Assembly (NCBI GenBank): GCA_026003835.1
Contig: BPHZ01000008.1
Location: 1-64,000, forward strand
From: Herpetosiphonaceae bacterium
GTDB lineage: Bacteria; Chloroflexota; Chloroflexia; Chloroflexales; Herpetosiphonaceae
Length of the DNA stretch: 64,000 nucleotides
Direction of reading: 5' to 3'
Each line of letters begins with the position of its first letter. Position 1 is the first letter of the stretch. The notes below the pieces were generated by a model that made no database searches, was not told the DNA's origin, and saw only the letters and a program-made list of their open reading frames with translations. Of the stretch, positions 38,202 to 46,099 are shown in pieces. The translations under genes and the position numbers were made by a program.

Positions 38202-39719
38202 TCATGGCTGATCTTTCCCTGGTATATACTGGAAAATCGTCACCCCGCTCTCGCGTTTAAGGCTGGCCTGGCCCTCCAGCCCAATGGACTGGGTTGCTGC
38301 GCCGATGCTGCCCTCGCCGCCCAGGCTGGCTAGCGAGCCTTGCGTGCCCGTCACCTTAACCTGCGAATGCTTGATGATCGGGTCGAGGCTCGGCGGGCCG
38401 CTATCGGGAAAGATAGCCTGCCTGATATGCTCCGCCGGCGCGTCCAACGTATATTCGAGCGTGATCTTGCTGTAGGCCTGCGCTTCAAATGCAACCGGAT
38501 CGAGCGTAGCGCCGGGCGGGAGATAACTCCGCAGATGGTCGAATTCGATAGCGCCTCCACCTGAACTGGTGATCTCCACTTTTACATAGGCGCTGTCGGC
38601 GCCTGTGTCAAGGTTATGCACCGACTCGGCAGTGACCAGGGCGCTGACTCCGCCCTTCATTGTAAGCACTCTCCCGCTGATGCCGCCCTGTCCACTAATC
38701 GAGGTGGCGATTTCACGCTCGCCCTTGTCGTTTTTGCGCCACTCCTGGCCGCCTTGAAGCGCCAGACCGGCTTCGCCGTCGAGCAGGACAGCATCGATCT
38801 CGACTTTACCTTCACCTCCCACCCCGGATTTGACTCTCTGCAGATTATCGCGCAGGTGGTGCAGCGCCGGACCGGCAGTCGCGTTACCGGGCAGTCGCAT
38901 GAGCTGGCTCAGCCCAAGTGCGCTGATCAACCCGGCCATCTTGGTCATATCGCCCGGTTTCTTTGGATCAAACTTGAAGGCGATCTCCGTTTGCCTTGTC
39001 AGCAGCGCCTCTGCCTCTACGCCGATGTCGAGGCCGTAATCCTGACCGTTGACCTTGATCTGGGCATCGGCGTCAAAGAGATTCTCGTGGATCCCTGCAC
39101 CGTTGGACTGAATGAGTGTAAAAGTGAAGGTCCCATCTTCATTGCGGGTAATCGTGCCGCTCTCAACGCTGGCTACTTTGAGCGAGCCTGGCACGCCGAA
39201 TTCGATGCCGGGGATAATGGCTCCGCCTTTAATCTCGAAGGTTATCGTCTCACGTGAGCCGGGCAGGGTTTGGGGCAGCATTTGGAGGAGCAACCAGGTG
39301 GTAGCCTGATCACTGCCGCTGATCAATGTATCAAGAAGACCTTGCCCAAAATCGATGGCCTGGTCTAGAACTTCGCGGCCTGCGCTGAACAGCGCCTGGA
39401 TACCCTCCAGGATAATCGAGTCTGTTCCTGCTCCTCCTGGAGCCTGCCCGCTATCGGCCTGTTCCAGGCGCCCGGCAAGCGCCTCCAGGCGCTGTGCCAG
39501 ATCGCCGGCAGCCCCGATGATATGCCGGACACGCGGATCGAACGAGTCCATCATTTCCCGTAGGGCTCGCTGCACACTGCCGGAAAAAGGATCGAGAAGC
39601 ATCAGGTTCGACTGGCTCAGTAGCCCGTAATGGTGTCGCTCTAAGGCATCGTTGAACTGGCGCAGTGCAGCGGCAGCGGCGCGTAGCCGCTCAGTGTCCG
39701 CCTGAATGACGCTTGACAT
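38202..39719 (-). CDS. WXG100/LXG-like protein, candidate type VII substrate
   Basis: A 505-residue protein with no signal peptide. Residues 1-100 are two long helices: IQADTERLRAAAAALRQFND, then a bend at LLDPFSGSVQRALREMMDSF, then HIIGAAGDLAQRLEALAGRL. This helix-turn-helix with a DPFSG turn looks like a WXG100/LXG head with a degenerate WxG. A Gly-rich linker and a helical stretch (LFSAGREVLDQAIDFGQGLL) follow. The last 330 residues are beta-rich, with no toxin motif I recognise. The ATG at 39719 has GGAGG seven bases upstream. It is the last gene of the secretion-like cluster. Secretion is inferred from the head and location. Confidence 0.55.
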   Translation of the reverse strand: MSSVIQADTERLRAAAAALRQFNDALERHHYGLLSQSNLMLLDPFSGSVQRALREMMDSFDPRVRHIIGAAGDLAQRLEALAGRLEQADSGQAPGGAGTDSIILEGIQALFSAGREVLDQAIDFGQGLLDTLISGSDQATTWLLLQMLPQTLPGSRETITFEIKGGAIIPGIEFGVPGSLKVASVESGTITRNEDGTFTFTLIQSNGAGIHENLFDADAQIKVNGQDYGLDIGVEAEALLTRQTEIAFKFDPKKPGDMTKMAGLISALGLSQLMRLPGNATAGPALHHLRDNLQRVKSGVGGEGKVEIDAVLLDGEAGLALQGGQEWRKNDKGEREIATSISGQGGISGRVLTMKGGVSALVTAESVHNLDTGADSAYVKVEITSSGGGAIEFDHLRSYLPPGATLDPVAFEAQAYSKITLEYTLDAPAEHIRQAIFPDSGPPSLDPIIKHSQVKVTGTQGSLASLGGEGSIGAATQSIGLEGQASLKRESGVTIFQYIPGKDQP

Positions 39720-39791
39720 CGCTGGACCTCCTGCTGTTGATGCCGCTATCGGAAGCTTACTCATGTTGGATACAAATCAACGAAAGGTGTC

Positions 39792-40844
39792 TCAGATACC
39801 ATCCTGGCTGGCGGCCGGCGAGGGCGAAGCTGTCTCGGTGACCGGCGGCTGGTCATCCTCCGGCGAGCGAATGCCGAGGACGACCGTGATTCCTGGTGCC
39901 AGCGGCTCGCCGATCTGAGGCTGTGTGCTGACAACTGCAAAGGGGGGCTGTTGATCGAAGAGATCGCCAAGTTTCGAGCGGCTTTGATAGTCCACAACGA
40001 TGTGCTCAGGCGCGACTCCCAGGCCGGCAAGGATCTCTTTGGCCTGATTTTCCCCGTAGCCAATCAGGTTCGGCATCAAGGGAACGGCAGGGGTTGCGGT
40101 CGCTGTCCTCGCAGGGGGGAGGCGGCGGACGGTTGGCGGAGGCTGTCTCGTCGTGAGCGCCTGTGCGGTGCTGGTTTGCGCCGCCGCTGTCGCAGACGAC
40201 AGGACCGGGAGCGTAACGGTGGGTGCGACGAATGGCACAACGGTAACGGTCGGCATAGCTACCTCCTCGCCCTCCTGGGCCGGCGACATCAAGAGCCCAT
40301 CGGTACTGCTATTTGATGGCGTAATCGTCTGTGGCGCCGGGGATGGCGTCAGGCTGAGGACAAACAGCGCTACGCTGACAGCGAGGGCCAGGGCTGCGGC
40401 AAGATTGAGGAGTGGGCTGGAGAACTTGCCGCGCCGCCCGACGATGCCCTTGTTGAAGCTGTTGCTGATGAGGTGCGCCGACCTGCTGATCGAGCTACTG
40501 ATACGTCTGCCCGGCAACAAGATATTGAACGGGCCGGATGGAGACCCAGGCTGCTCCGGTTCCGGCGGCGGCGGCTCCCACCATGGCGCGTGCTGGATAG
40601 CCAGCGCCAGCGCCGTACCCGGCATAACATGCTCCTGTGACAACGTCAGCTCGCGGCTCAGCCGCCGCCGTTCGTCGCATATGTACAGCGCATAGGTCAA
40701 TAGCTGACCCTGCGGCGAGTGAGTGGGCAACTTGTACAGACGCACCAATTCGTCGATGACCTTATACAGTGGTTCGTCGTCAGCCAGCTCATAGCTAATC
40801 GTTTGCTCTGCGCTCAATGCGATAGGGGTTGGGTGTGACGCCAT
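39792..40844 (-). CDS. Ubiquitin-like (YukD/EsaB-type) membrane protein with C-terminal PASTA domain
   Basis: About 350 residues. Residues 1-85 look like a YukD-type ubiquitin fold: ISYELADDEPLYKVIDELVR, YALYICDERRRLS, MPGTALALAIQHA. A Pro/Glu-rich linker follows, then one membrane helix (LLNLAAALALAVSVALFVL). The outside part is Ser/Thr/Pro-rich and ends in a PASTA domain (LMPNLIGYGENQAKEILAGL to PGITVVLGI). PASTA normally sits on PknB-type kinases and binds cell-wall muropeptides; here it is joined to a ubiquitin-like head instead. The start at 40844 has a weak GGGG; 40877 is an alternative. The open frame beyond is antisense-like tail of the PP2C gene. Confidence 0.65.
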   Translation of the reverse strand: MASHPTPIALSAEQTISYELADDEPLYKVIDELVRLYKLPTHSPQGQLLTYALYICDERRRLSRELTLSQEHVMPGTALALAIQHAPWWEPPPPEPEQPGSPSGPFNILLPGRRISSSISRSAHLISNSFNKGIVGRRGKFSSPLLNLAAALALAVSVALFVLSLTPSPAPQTITPSNSSTDGLLMSPAQEGEEVAMPTVTVVPFVAPTVTLPVLSSATAAAQTSTAQALTTRQPPPTVRRLPPARTATATPAVPLMPNLIGYGENQAKEILAGLGVAPEHIVVDYQSRSKLGDLFDQQPPFAVVSTQPQIGEPLAPGITVVLGIRSPEDDQPPVTETASPSPAASQDGI

Positions 40845-40893
40845 CGGTTGTTCCCCAACTGTTGTACTAAACCTCATCTTTGGGATCTGTGTT

Positions 40894-42390
40894 CTACGGC
40901 TTCGGCGGCTTTGGCCCACAGCCCGGCAGCAGACATGGCTCCCAGAGAGTCGGCTCCGGCATCTCTTTTGGCCGAGGCGTGCTGGTTGGCTCCGACGTAT
41001 AGGTTGGCTTGGGCGTGCTGGTCGGCTTGGGCGTATAGGTTGGCTCGGGCGTGCTCGTCGGCGCCTCACTCGGCTTGGGAGTACTGGTTGGCGGCAGCGT
41101 ATAGGTTGGCTCAGGCAGACTCGCCGGCCCTTCCTGTGGCTCCGGCGTGCTCGTCGGTTTGGGCGTATTTGTAGGCTGCGCCAGGGTCGGTTGTGCAGAC
41201 TGAGTAACTGGCGGATACGGTGATTGAGCTGTGGGCGGCTGCGTCGGCTCAACAGCCGGAAGCTGTGCGGGTTGGGCAACCTGGTCCTGCTGTTCATCCG
41301 CTCTTTGTCGCACGGGACAGCCGGCGTTTGTCACAGCTCCAATCTGGTTGGGGCAGTGGTCGGCGCTATCCGTCACGCCATCCCCGTCAGTGTCAGGCAA
41401 CAGCGTCGTTCTGGTTGGCCTGTTTAATGCGGCCTGTGTCTGCGCCACCGCTGTGCGCGCCGCGGGCGCCGGCACCGTCATTGTCGATACCTGATGATCG
41501 ATCACATCAGTGGCTGCGACAAAGAGCGGGCCGTCGTCGTCGTTCGTAAAAACCGGCGACGCGCCGCCGGACCCGAAGAGGAGCAGTGCCATCAGAATAG
41601 CCAGGGCAACTGCACCGACGGCGACGCTCCTAAAGAGGCCTATCGGCAGCGGGTTCTTGCCATTGCGGATAACAATGGTAGTGATGTTATCGTGGCCGCG
41701 CCGGAGATTCGCCAAATTGATCAGATCATTCGCTGCCTCGCGCGGGCTCTGCTTCAGCGCAATCGAACCGATTTCCTCTGGCGATACAAGGTCAGAGAGG
41801 CCATCCGAGCAGAGGACGATCACATCACCCGGCTCGAATGTATCCTGATAAAACGAGGGCTCGACCTCCATGTCGCCCATCGATTGCCACAGGCTAAGGT
41901 CAGCGCGTACGTGATCCACAGTCGTGATCGCGCTGGACGATGGGGATTGGCTGGCGCGGAAGAGAAAGGCCGGACTATCGCCGACGTTGGCGAACAGCAC
42001 ATGGGTATGAGCGCCTTCATGCCAGATCAGGGCGGCGACAAGCGTCGCAGCGCGGTTGGAATTTGCGCGCAGCGCCTCGTCGAAGATATCGCGGGTCGTG
42101 CGCTGGATCGCCAGATTCAGACGCTCACGCCTGCTCATATTCTTCGGGTAGGTATCGTGATAATAGTGGCTGGTCAGATGGACAATCACATCCTCGGCCG
42201 CTTTCTCCCCATCCTGATTGCCACCTACGCCGTCGGCGATGATATAGAGCATACCGAGCCTGGCGATCTGAGCGGGGGGAATATCGCGCATTGGTCGCCA
42301 GAACAGCCGATCCTCATTGTTATTGCGCTGGCGCCCCCGGTCTGTGCGCCCAAAGGCGCAAATGCTGGATGCCTGTGTTGTCTCGGCCAC
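40894..42390 (-). CDS. PP2C-type Ser/Thr phosphatase with extracytoplasmic tail
   Basis: A 498-residue membrane phosphatase that probably opposes the nearby kinase. The cytosolic domain (residues 1-250) has all PP2C motifs: RQRNNNEDRLFW, YIIADGVGGNQDGEKAAED, FANVGDSPAFLF, VIVLCSDGLSDLVS and RGHDNITTIVI. One membrane helix (SVAVGAVALAILMALLLFG) leads to an outside tail. The tail carries a calcium-binding thrombospondin-3-like repeat, DTDGDGVTDSADHCPNQIG, and a long Pro/Thr repeat (PTSTPKPTYTPEPTST-like units), ending PCLLPGCGPKPPKP. GTG start with GGAGG upstream. The tail is unusual for PP2C proteins. Confidence 0.87.
   Translation of the reverse strand: MAETTQASSICAFGRTDRGRQRNNNEDRLFWRPMRDIPPAQIARLGMLYIIADGVGGNQDGEKAAEDVIVHLTSHYYHDTYPKNMSRRERLNLAIQRTTRDIFDEALRANSNRAATLVAALIWHEGAHTHVLFANVGDSPAFLFRASQSPSSSAITTVDHVRADLSLWQSMGDMEVEPSFYQDTFEPGDVIVLCSDGLSDLVSPEEIGSIALKQSPREAANDLINLANLRRGHDNITTIVIRNGKNPLPIGLFRSVAVGAVALAILMALLLFGSGGASPVFTNDDDGPLFVAATDVIDHQVSTMTVPAPAARTAVAQTQAALNRPTRTTLLPDTDGDGVTDSADHCPNQIGAVTNAGCPVRQRADEQQDQVAQPAQLPAVEPTQPPTAQSPYPPVTQSAQPTLAQPTNTPKPTSTPEPQEGPASLPEPTYTLPPTSTPKPSEAPTSTPEPTYTPKPTSTPKPTYTSEPTSTPRPKEMPEPTLWEPCLLPGCGPKPPKP
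40975..41175 (-). repeat. Degenerate tandem repeat encoding the PP2C Pro/Thr tail
   Basis: Short units encoding PTSTPKP and PTYTxEP alternate over about 200 bases. On the + strand they read as GTTGGC, TTGGGCGTGCTGGTCGG and variants. The tract probably varies in length between strains and would form a stiff wall-spanning linker. Confidence 0.6.
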
Positions 42391-42506
42391 CGGTATTCCT
42401 CCGCTATCGGACTAGTGGATCACCACCATAAAGATCATGAGGGAAGAGGGAGCTGGAAGGGCTGCGCCCCTCCAAACCATCCCAGCAATGTCTATGTGGT
42501 CGACCA

Positions 42507-43955
42507 TTAGTTGAATGCTGTTGAACGCAGCCAGCCCTCGATGCCATCGGAGAGGCGTCGGGCTTTATACCACTCCTCGCGGCTCCCCTTGGGGCTTAGC
42601 GGCCCTTCGAGGATCTCCAGCTGTTCTCCGGCTCTGAGCGTCAGGTTGCCAAGGACGTTCTGTGCCGCATGGCTGGGCTCCTTGCGGAAAATCTCCCTGG
42701 GGGCGGTCACAGTAACGATCCGTCCTGTCTGATCTTGTACCGGCGTCTCAGTTGGCGTCGTCGGCGGCATAGTCGGCGACGCTGCCGGGCTGCCAGGCGT
42801 GATCGCCGGTATTTCATCCGACAGCACAGGCTGGCTATCGGGCGGGAGAGTGATCGTCGCTGGTGCGGAGACGATGATCGTCGAGTTGCTCGCCTGCGTT
42901 CCGGCTGCCGGCGGCGCCAGATAGCCTTCTCGATCATCGGCGCTGAAGATCAGCGCTGCCGCCGCCCCTACTATCAGGCTGCCGGTGAGGAGCGGAGCGA
43001 GCCAGGAGCTTCGCTCCCGGGTTTCAGGTATTTTGATCAGCGAGATCGGAGCGCTATCGGCGATCAACGCCGCTCGCAGTCGATCGGCAAACGCATCGCA
43101 GGTGGGGTAGCGCTGCTCTGGGTCGAAAGCCAACGCTCGCTCCAGCGCCTGTGCCGTGTTTGGCCGGGCGGAGAGCTTTTGACGCAGTATGCTGTGATAG
43201 GACGCAAGCTCGGCTCTAACCAGCGCCTGCCACTCCTCCAGGGCGCGTGCGATGACGGCCTGATCCTGCGAGTCGCTGCCCTTGATCTGCTTCCGTGCGC
43301 TAGCCAGCCCACCTCGATCGATCAGCGGCTCGCCGGTGAGGTAATAGTAGGCGACAAGCGCCAGCGCAAACTGATCGCTTGCAGGCACTTCTTCGCCAAT
43401 ATACTGTTCCGGGGCCATGTACTGAGGCGTCCCGAAGGAGCGATCGTCCACGAGCGCGAAGTGCGGGTGTGCCGCGACGCTGAAGTCAATCAGCGTCGCG
43501 TTGCCCTGTCTGCGATCAATGAGAATGTTATCCGGCTTGACATCGCGGTGGATAACCGGATGGTACGGATGCTGGTAGTGCAGATAATCGAGAGCGCTGC
43601 CTATCTGCTCTACGACACGCAGTGCCAGGGCGCTACTGCGCAGACGGGCCAGCTGCCGGTGGTTGCAGGCATCGATAAAGATCGTAGCGATACTATAGGG
43701 TTCTTCGCTGACGTTACTGTGTACCAGGCGCACGATATGCGGATGGTTGCGATCCTCCTGTGCGAGGCTCAGCAGCTTCTGCTCGTTCAAAAAGTGAAGC
43801 CGTACCTGGGTCTTCTTATTTTGCAGGAGTTTCAGTGCCACATGCTCGCCCGTCTTGCTGTGAACGGCATAATAGACGTTGCCGGAGAGGCCATGTGGAA
43901 GATCCTTGATAATCTGAAAATTGCCATATATCCGGCCGGAAACATACGTCGGCAT
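42507..43955 (-). CDS. Hanks-type Ser/Thr protein kinase with extracytoplasmic SH3b domain
   Basis: A 482-residue transmembrane kinase. The N-lobe has VALKLLQNKK with the ATP-binding Lys. The catalytic loop is VIHRDVKPDNILI near residue 140, the magnesium motif is DFS instead of DFG (LIDFSVAAHPHF), then SFGTPQYMAPEQYIG. These residues suggest it is active. The membrane helix (LAPLLTGSLIVGAAAALIF) is near 325. A Ser/Pro-rich linker leads to an SH3b-like domain (IFRKEPSHAAQNVLGNLTLR to IEGWLRSTAF), a likely wall or peptide binder. Start at ATG 43955, with AAGGA upstream; the gene is 12 bases after the VWA gene. It occupies the place where T7SSb systems have the pseudokinase EssB/YukC. Confidence 0.88.
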   Translation of the reverse strand: MPTYVSGRIYGNFQIIKDLPHGLSGNVYYAVHSKTGEHVALKLLQNKKTQVRLHFLNEQKLLSLAQEDRNHPHIVRLVHSNVSEEPYSIATIFIDACNHRQLARLRSSALALRVVEQIGSALDYLHYQHPYHPVIHRDVKPDNILIDRRQGNATLIDFSVAAHPHFALVDDRSFGTPQYMAPEQYIGEEVPASDQFALALVAYYYLTGEPLIDRGGLASARKQIKGSDSQDQAVIARALEEWQALVRAELASYHSILRQKLSARPNTAQALERALAFDPEQRYPTCDAFADRLRAALIADSAPISLIKIPETRERSSWLAPLLTGSLIVGAAAALIFSADDREGYLAPPAAGTQASNSTIIVSAPATITLPPDSQPVLSDEIPAITPGSPAASPTMPPTTPTETPVQDQTGRIVTVTAPREIFRKEPSHAAQNVLGNLTLRAGEQLEILEGPLSPKGSREEWYKARRLSDGIEGWLRSTAFN

Positions 43956-43967
43956 AGACTTCAATCC

Positions 43968-45207
43968 TTATCCCTGGCAGGAGTACAACACCCAATCTTG
44001 TTTCAGATCCGGTGTACTTGCCGGATCGTTGCCGATAGGCTGATACCGGCGCCGCTGTGCCAACGGCACCAGGAACGCAACGAGCGCCGATAGCAAGATG
44101 GCTATCGGGATTGCTTTCATCAGATAGCGTCTGAGCGCGTCGCGGAGCGGCGTCACGTTATCTGCGCCGGGGAGCGAGATTTTGAAGGGGATGAGCTCAC
44201 TGTCTGCCTGCTTACCATCCAGGTTGATACGGAACTGGATCGAATGAACCTCTTGGTCTGGGATAAGGTCGGATTGGAACTCAATCCTGTAACCTCGCCG
44301 CTCCGTCGGTCGCACCGTCTCGCGATAGATCTGCATCACCTGCTCTTCGCCGGGCGCCTCGGCATAGATTCCACCCGTTCGATCGACGAGGGACTTGAGC
44401 TTGATGCCGTTATGCTTCAGGCTGCGCTGTGGCCCAACGCCGAATGCGATGAGTTTGACGGTCGAATCCGCCGCCGCTGGCTGTATTGATCGCGCTCAAC
44501 AGGTCGTCGGAAGCTGGATCGGACCCACCGTCGCTGACGATCAGCACATAGGCATCGGTGCCGCGCTCCCGCGCTCTGTGCGCTGTAGCATTAATCGCCG
44601 CCAGCACAGCGTCATAGAGGAACGTTGCGCCACGGCGAGGAACAAGCTGCTCCATTGTCATCATCACCAGATTGCGATCGTTGACGAAAGAGGCCAGCGC
44701 CTCCGGCTGCAGCGGTTCGTTGCCCAAACGCGTCGCCGGCTGGAAAATACTGATCAGCTCGGGGTCGGCCGGAGCAACGTTGCGTCCGGCCTCCAGCCAC
44801 CAGCGCACCACCTCTTTTGCCCTGGCGTTATAGTCCGTGTGAGGATCGCCGGGATCGTTGAGCAGTGTGCTGAGATCGAGGACGATGCCGATCACGGCGC
44901 CGCCGGAACGCAGTTGCATATTGCCGAAGGGAAGGACTGGGCGCTCCGGACTGGTTGTGAAGGTCGTAACTCTGGTCGAGGGGTTTTTCAGCTCGACGCC
45001 ATCCTGCAGGATGATGACATCGCGCGCGCTGAGGCCGGTGACATCGCGCCCGGTAGCCGGGTCGATAATACGAATATCGGCCTGCAGCTTTGGGAAGTTG
45101 CTCTTGAAATCGTCCACCCTGATCCTCAGCCCCGGCTGTGCCCATACAAAGCCGGGCATAGCGGCAAGCATGATCAGAATGAGGAGCGGCACAGAGCGGC
45201 GTCGCAT
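43968..45207 (-). CDS. VWA-domain secreted/membrane protein (one frame break)
   Basis: About 412 residues. A signal peptide (VPLLILIMLAAMPGFVWA) is followed by a beta domain (VDDFKSNFPKLQADIRIIDP) and a von Willebrand A domain: GIVLDLSTLLNDPG (MIDAS-like, incomplete DxSxS), RGATFLYDAVLAAINATA and DAYVLIVSDGGSDPASDD. The frame breaks near 44478, where one extra G ends the first frame. Removing it continues as ADSTVKLIAFGVGPQ, then a conserved tail and a C-terminal membrane helix (AIPIAILLSALVAFLVPLA). ATG at 45207 with AGGAGG seven bases before. It would present the VWA domain outside, perhaps for protein-protein contacts in the secretion complex. Confidence 0.75.
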
Positions 45208-45209
45208 GC

Positions 45210-45668
45210 TCAAACCTCCTGTCGCTGATAGAGCAGCTCGATTGATGTTGGAAGATCGGGATCGCCGAGATAGATCAGGTCGCCATGCTGGAGAGGCATG
45301 GGAACGCCGTTGAGGGGCTGGACCTGGTTATCTCGTCTGAGGAAGGTCCCGTTCGTACTATCCAGATCGACGAGGGCCACCTGATCGCCCTCAATCTGAA
45401 TCCTGGCATGATTGCGGGAGATGCCGATGTCGTTGAGCTGAATATCGCCCCTGGCGCCGATAACAATGTTAGGGCGTACAGCCTCGATGGCGCCCTTTTT
45501 CTGGCCGCGATTGATGGTCAGCGTGCCGTAGCGTGTTTTGATTCTGCCGGCGGCGCCTGGTCCTCTACCGCTGAAGGCGCGGGTGGCGACATTGGTGATC
45601 GTCTTCGTCGCATGTTTGACGATCGGGCTGACCACGGGTACGTCGCCGATCAGAAAGCTCCCCCACAC
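45210..45668 (-). CDS. FHA-domain protein, probably with an N-terminal membrane helix
   Basis: At least 152 residues. The FHA core is complete: IGARGDIQLNDIGISRNHAR, then VDLDSTNGTFLRRD, the phosphothreonine-binding residues GxxSRxHA...STNGT. It is likely a reader of the nearby kinase. The listed start (GTG 45668) lies inside a hydrophobic stretch. The open frame continues upstream as NTLALWALIGVSLAVPIVWG, a membrane helix. A start at the ATG near 45723 would need one base removed. So the true protein is probably about 18 residues longer and membrane-anchored. It ends two bases before the VWA start. Confidence 0.8.
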   Translation of the reverse strand: MWGSFLIGDVPVVSPIVKHATKTITNVATRAFSGRGPGAAGRIKTRYGTLTINRGQKKGAIEAVRPNIVIGARGDIQLNDIGISRNHARIQIEGDQVALVDLDSTNGTFLRRDNQVQPLNGVPMPLQHGDLIYLGDPDLPTSIELLYQRQEV

Positions 45669-45717
45669 AATGGGGACAGCCAGCGAGACGCCGATCAGCG
45701 CCCACAGCGCCAGGGTG

Positions 45718-46041
45718 TTAAGCCATGTGCCAATCGCGATTGTCGTCTGGTAGGCCCAGCTCCTGCGGGGTATTGGGCAGTGGAACGTTGATCCGCTGCA
45801 GGCTTGCCCGCAGGTTGGTGACAGCGAAAAAAGCGGGAAAGCTCAGCACCACAGGCGTTGCAGCGAGCGCCAACCAGATAAATCTGGTGGTATATTTCGG
45901 CACGCGCTGCATGGCAAAGGCTGTTATCAGAAACAGAGAGACGGCCATGATCAGCGCCGGGATAGCAGCGACGGAGTACCACCAGCCGTAGGTCATCTGC
46001 CCGGTCCGCTGCAGGTGTTGCCAGAACTCGAACTCAGTCAT
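45718..46041 (-). CDS. Small two-span membrane protein
   Basis: A 107-residue protein, MTEFEFWQHLQRTGQMTYGW at the start, with two membrane helices (SVAAIPALIMAVSLFLITAF and FIWLALAATPVVLSFPAFF). AGGAGG lies eight bases before the ATG. It sits between the EccC-like ATPase and the FHA gene. No family is recognised. By size and position it could be a small membrane subunit of the secretion complex, as EssA is in Firmicutes; this is only positional. Confidence 0.65.
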   Translation of the reverse strand: MTEFEFWQHLQRTGQMTYGWWYSVAAIPALIMAVSLFLITAFAMQRVPKYTTRFIWLALAATPVVLSFPAFFAVTNLRASLQRINVPLPNTPQELGLPDDNRDWHMA

Positions 46042-46099
46042 AGGAGCGACCTCCTGATCTGCCGTGTTACGATGGTTTACCGCGAGAAAACAATGGACT

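Noticed and set aside
40970..41180. Regular spacing of short repeats as a CRISPR array
   Set aside because: The units are coding Pro/Thr repeats without spacers, inside the PP2C reading frame.
41494..44093. 338- and 474-residue + strand open frames opposite the PP2C and kinase genes
   Set aside because: The minus strand has complete PP2C and kinase motifs; the + frames are by-products.
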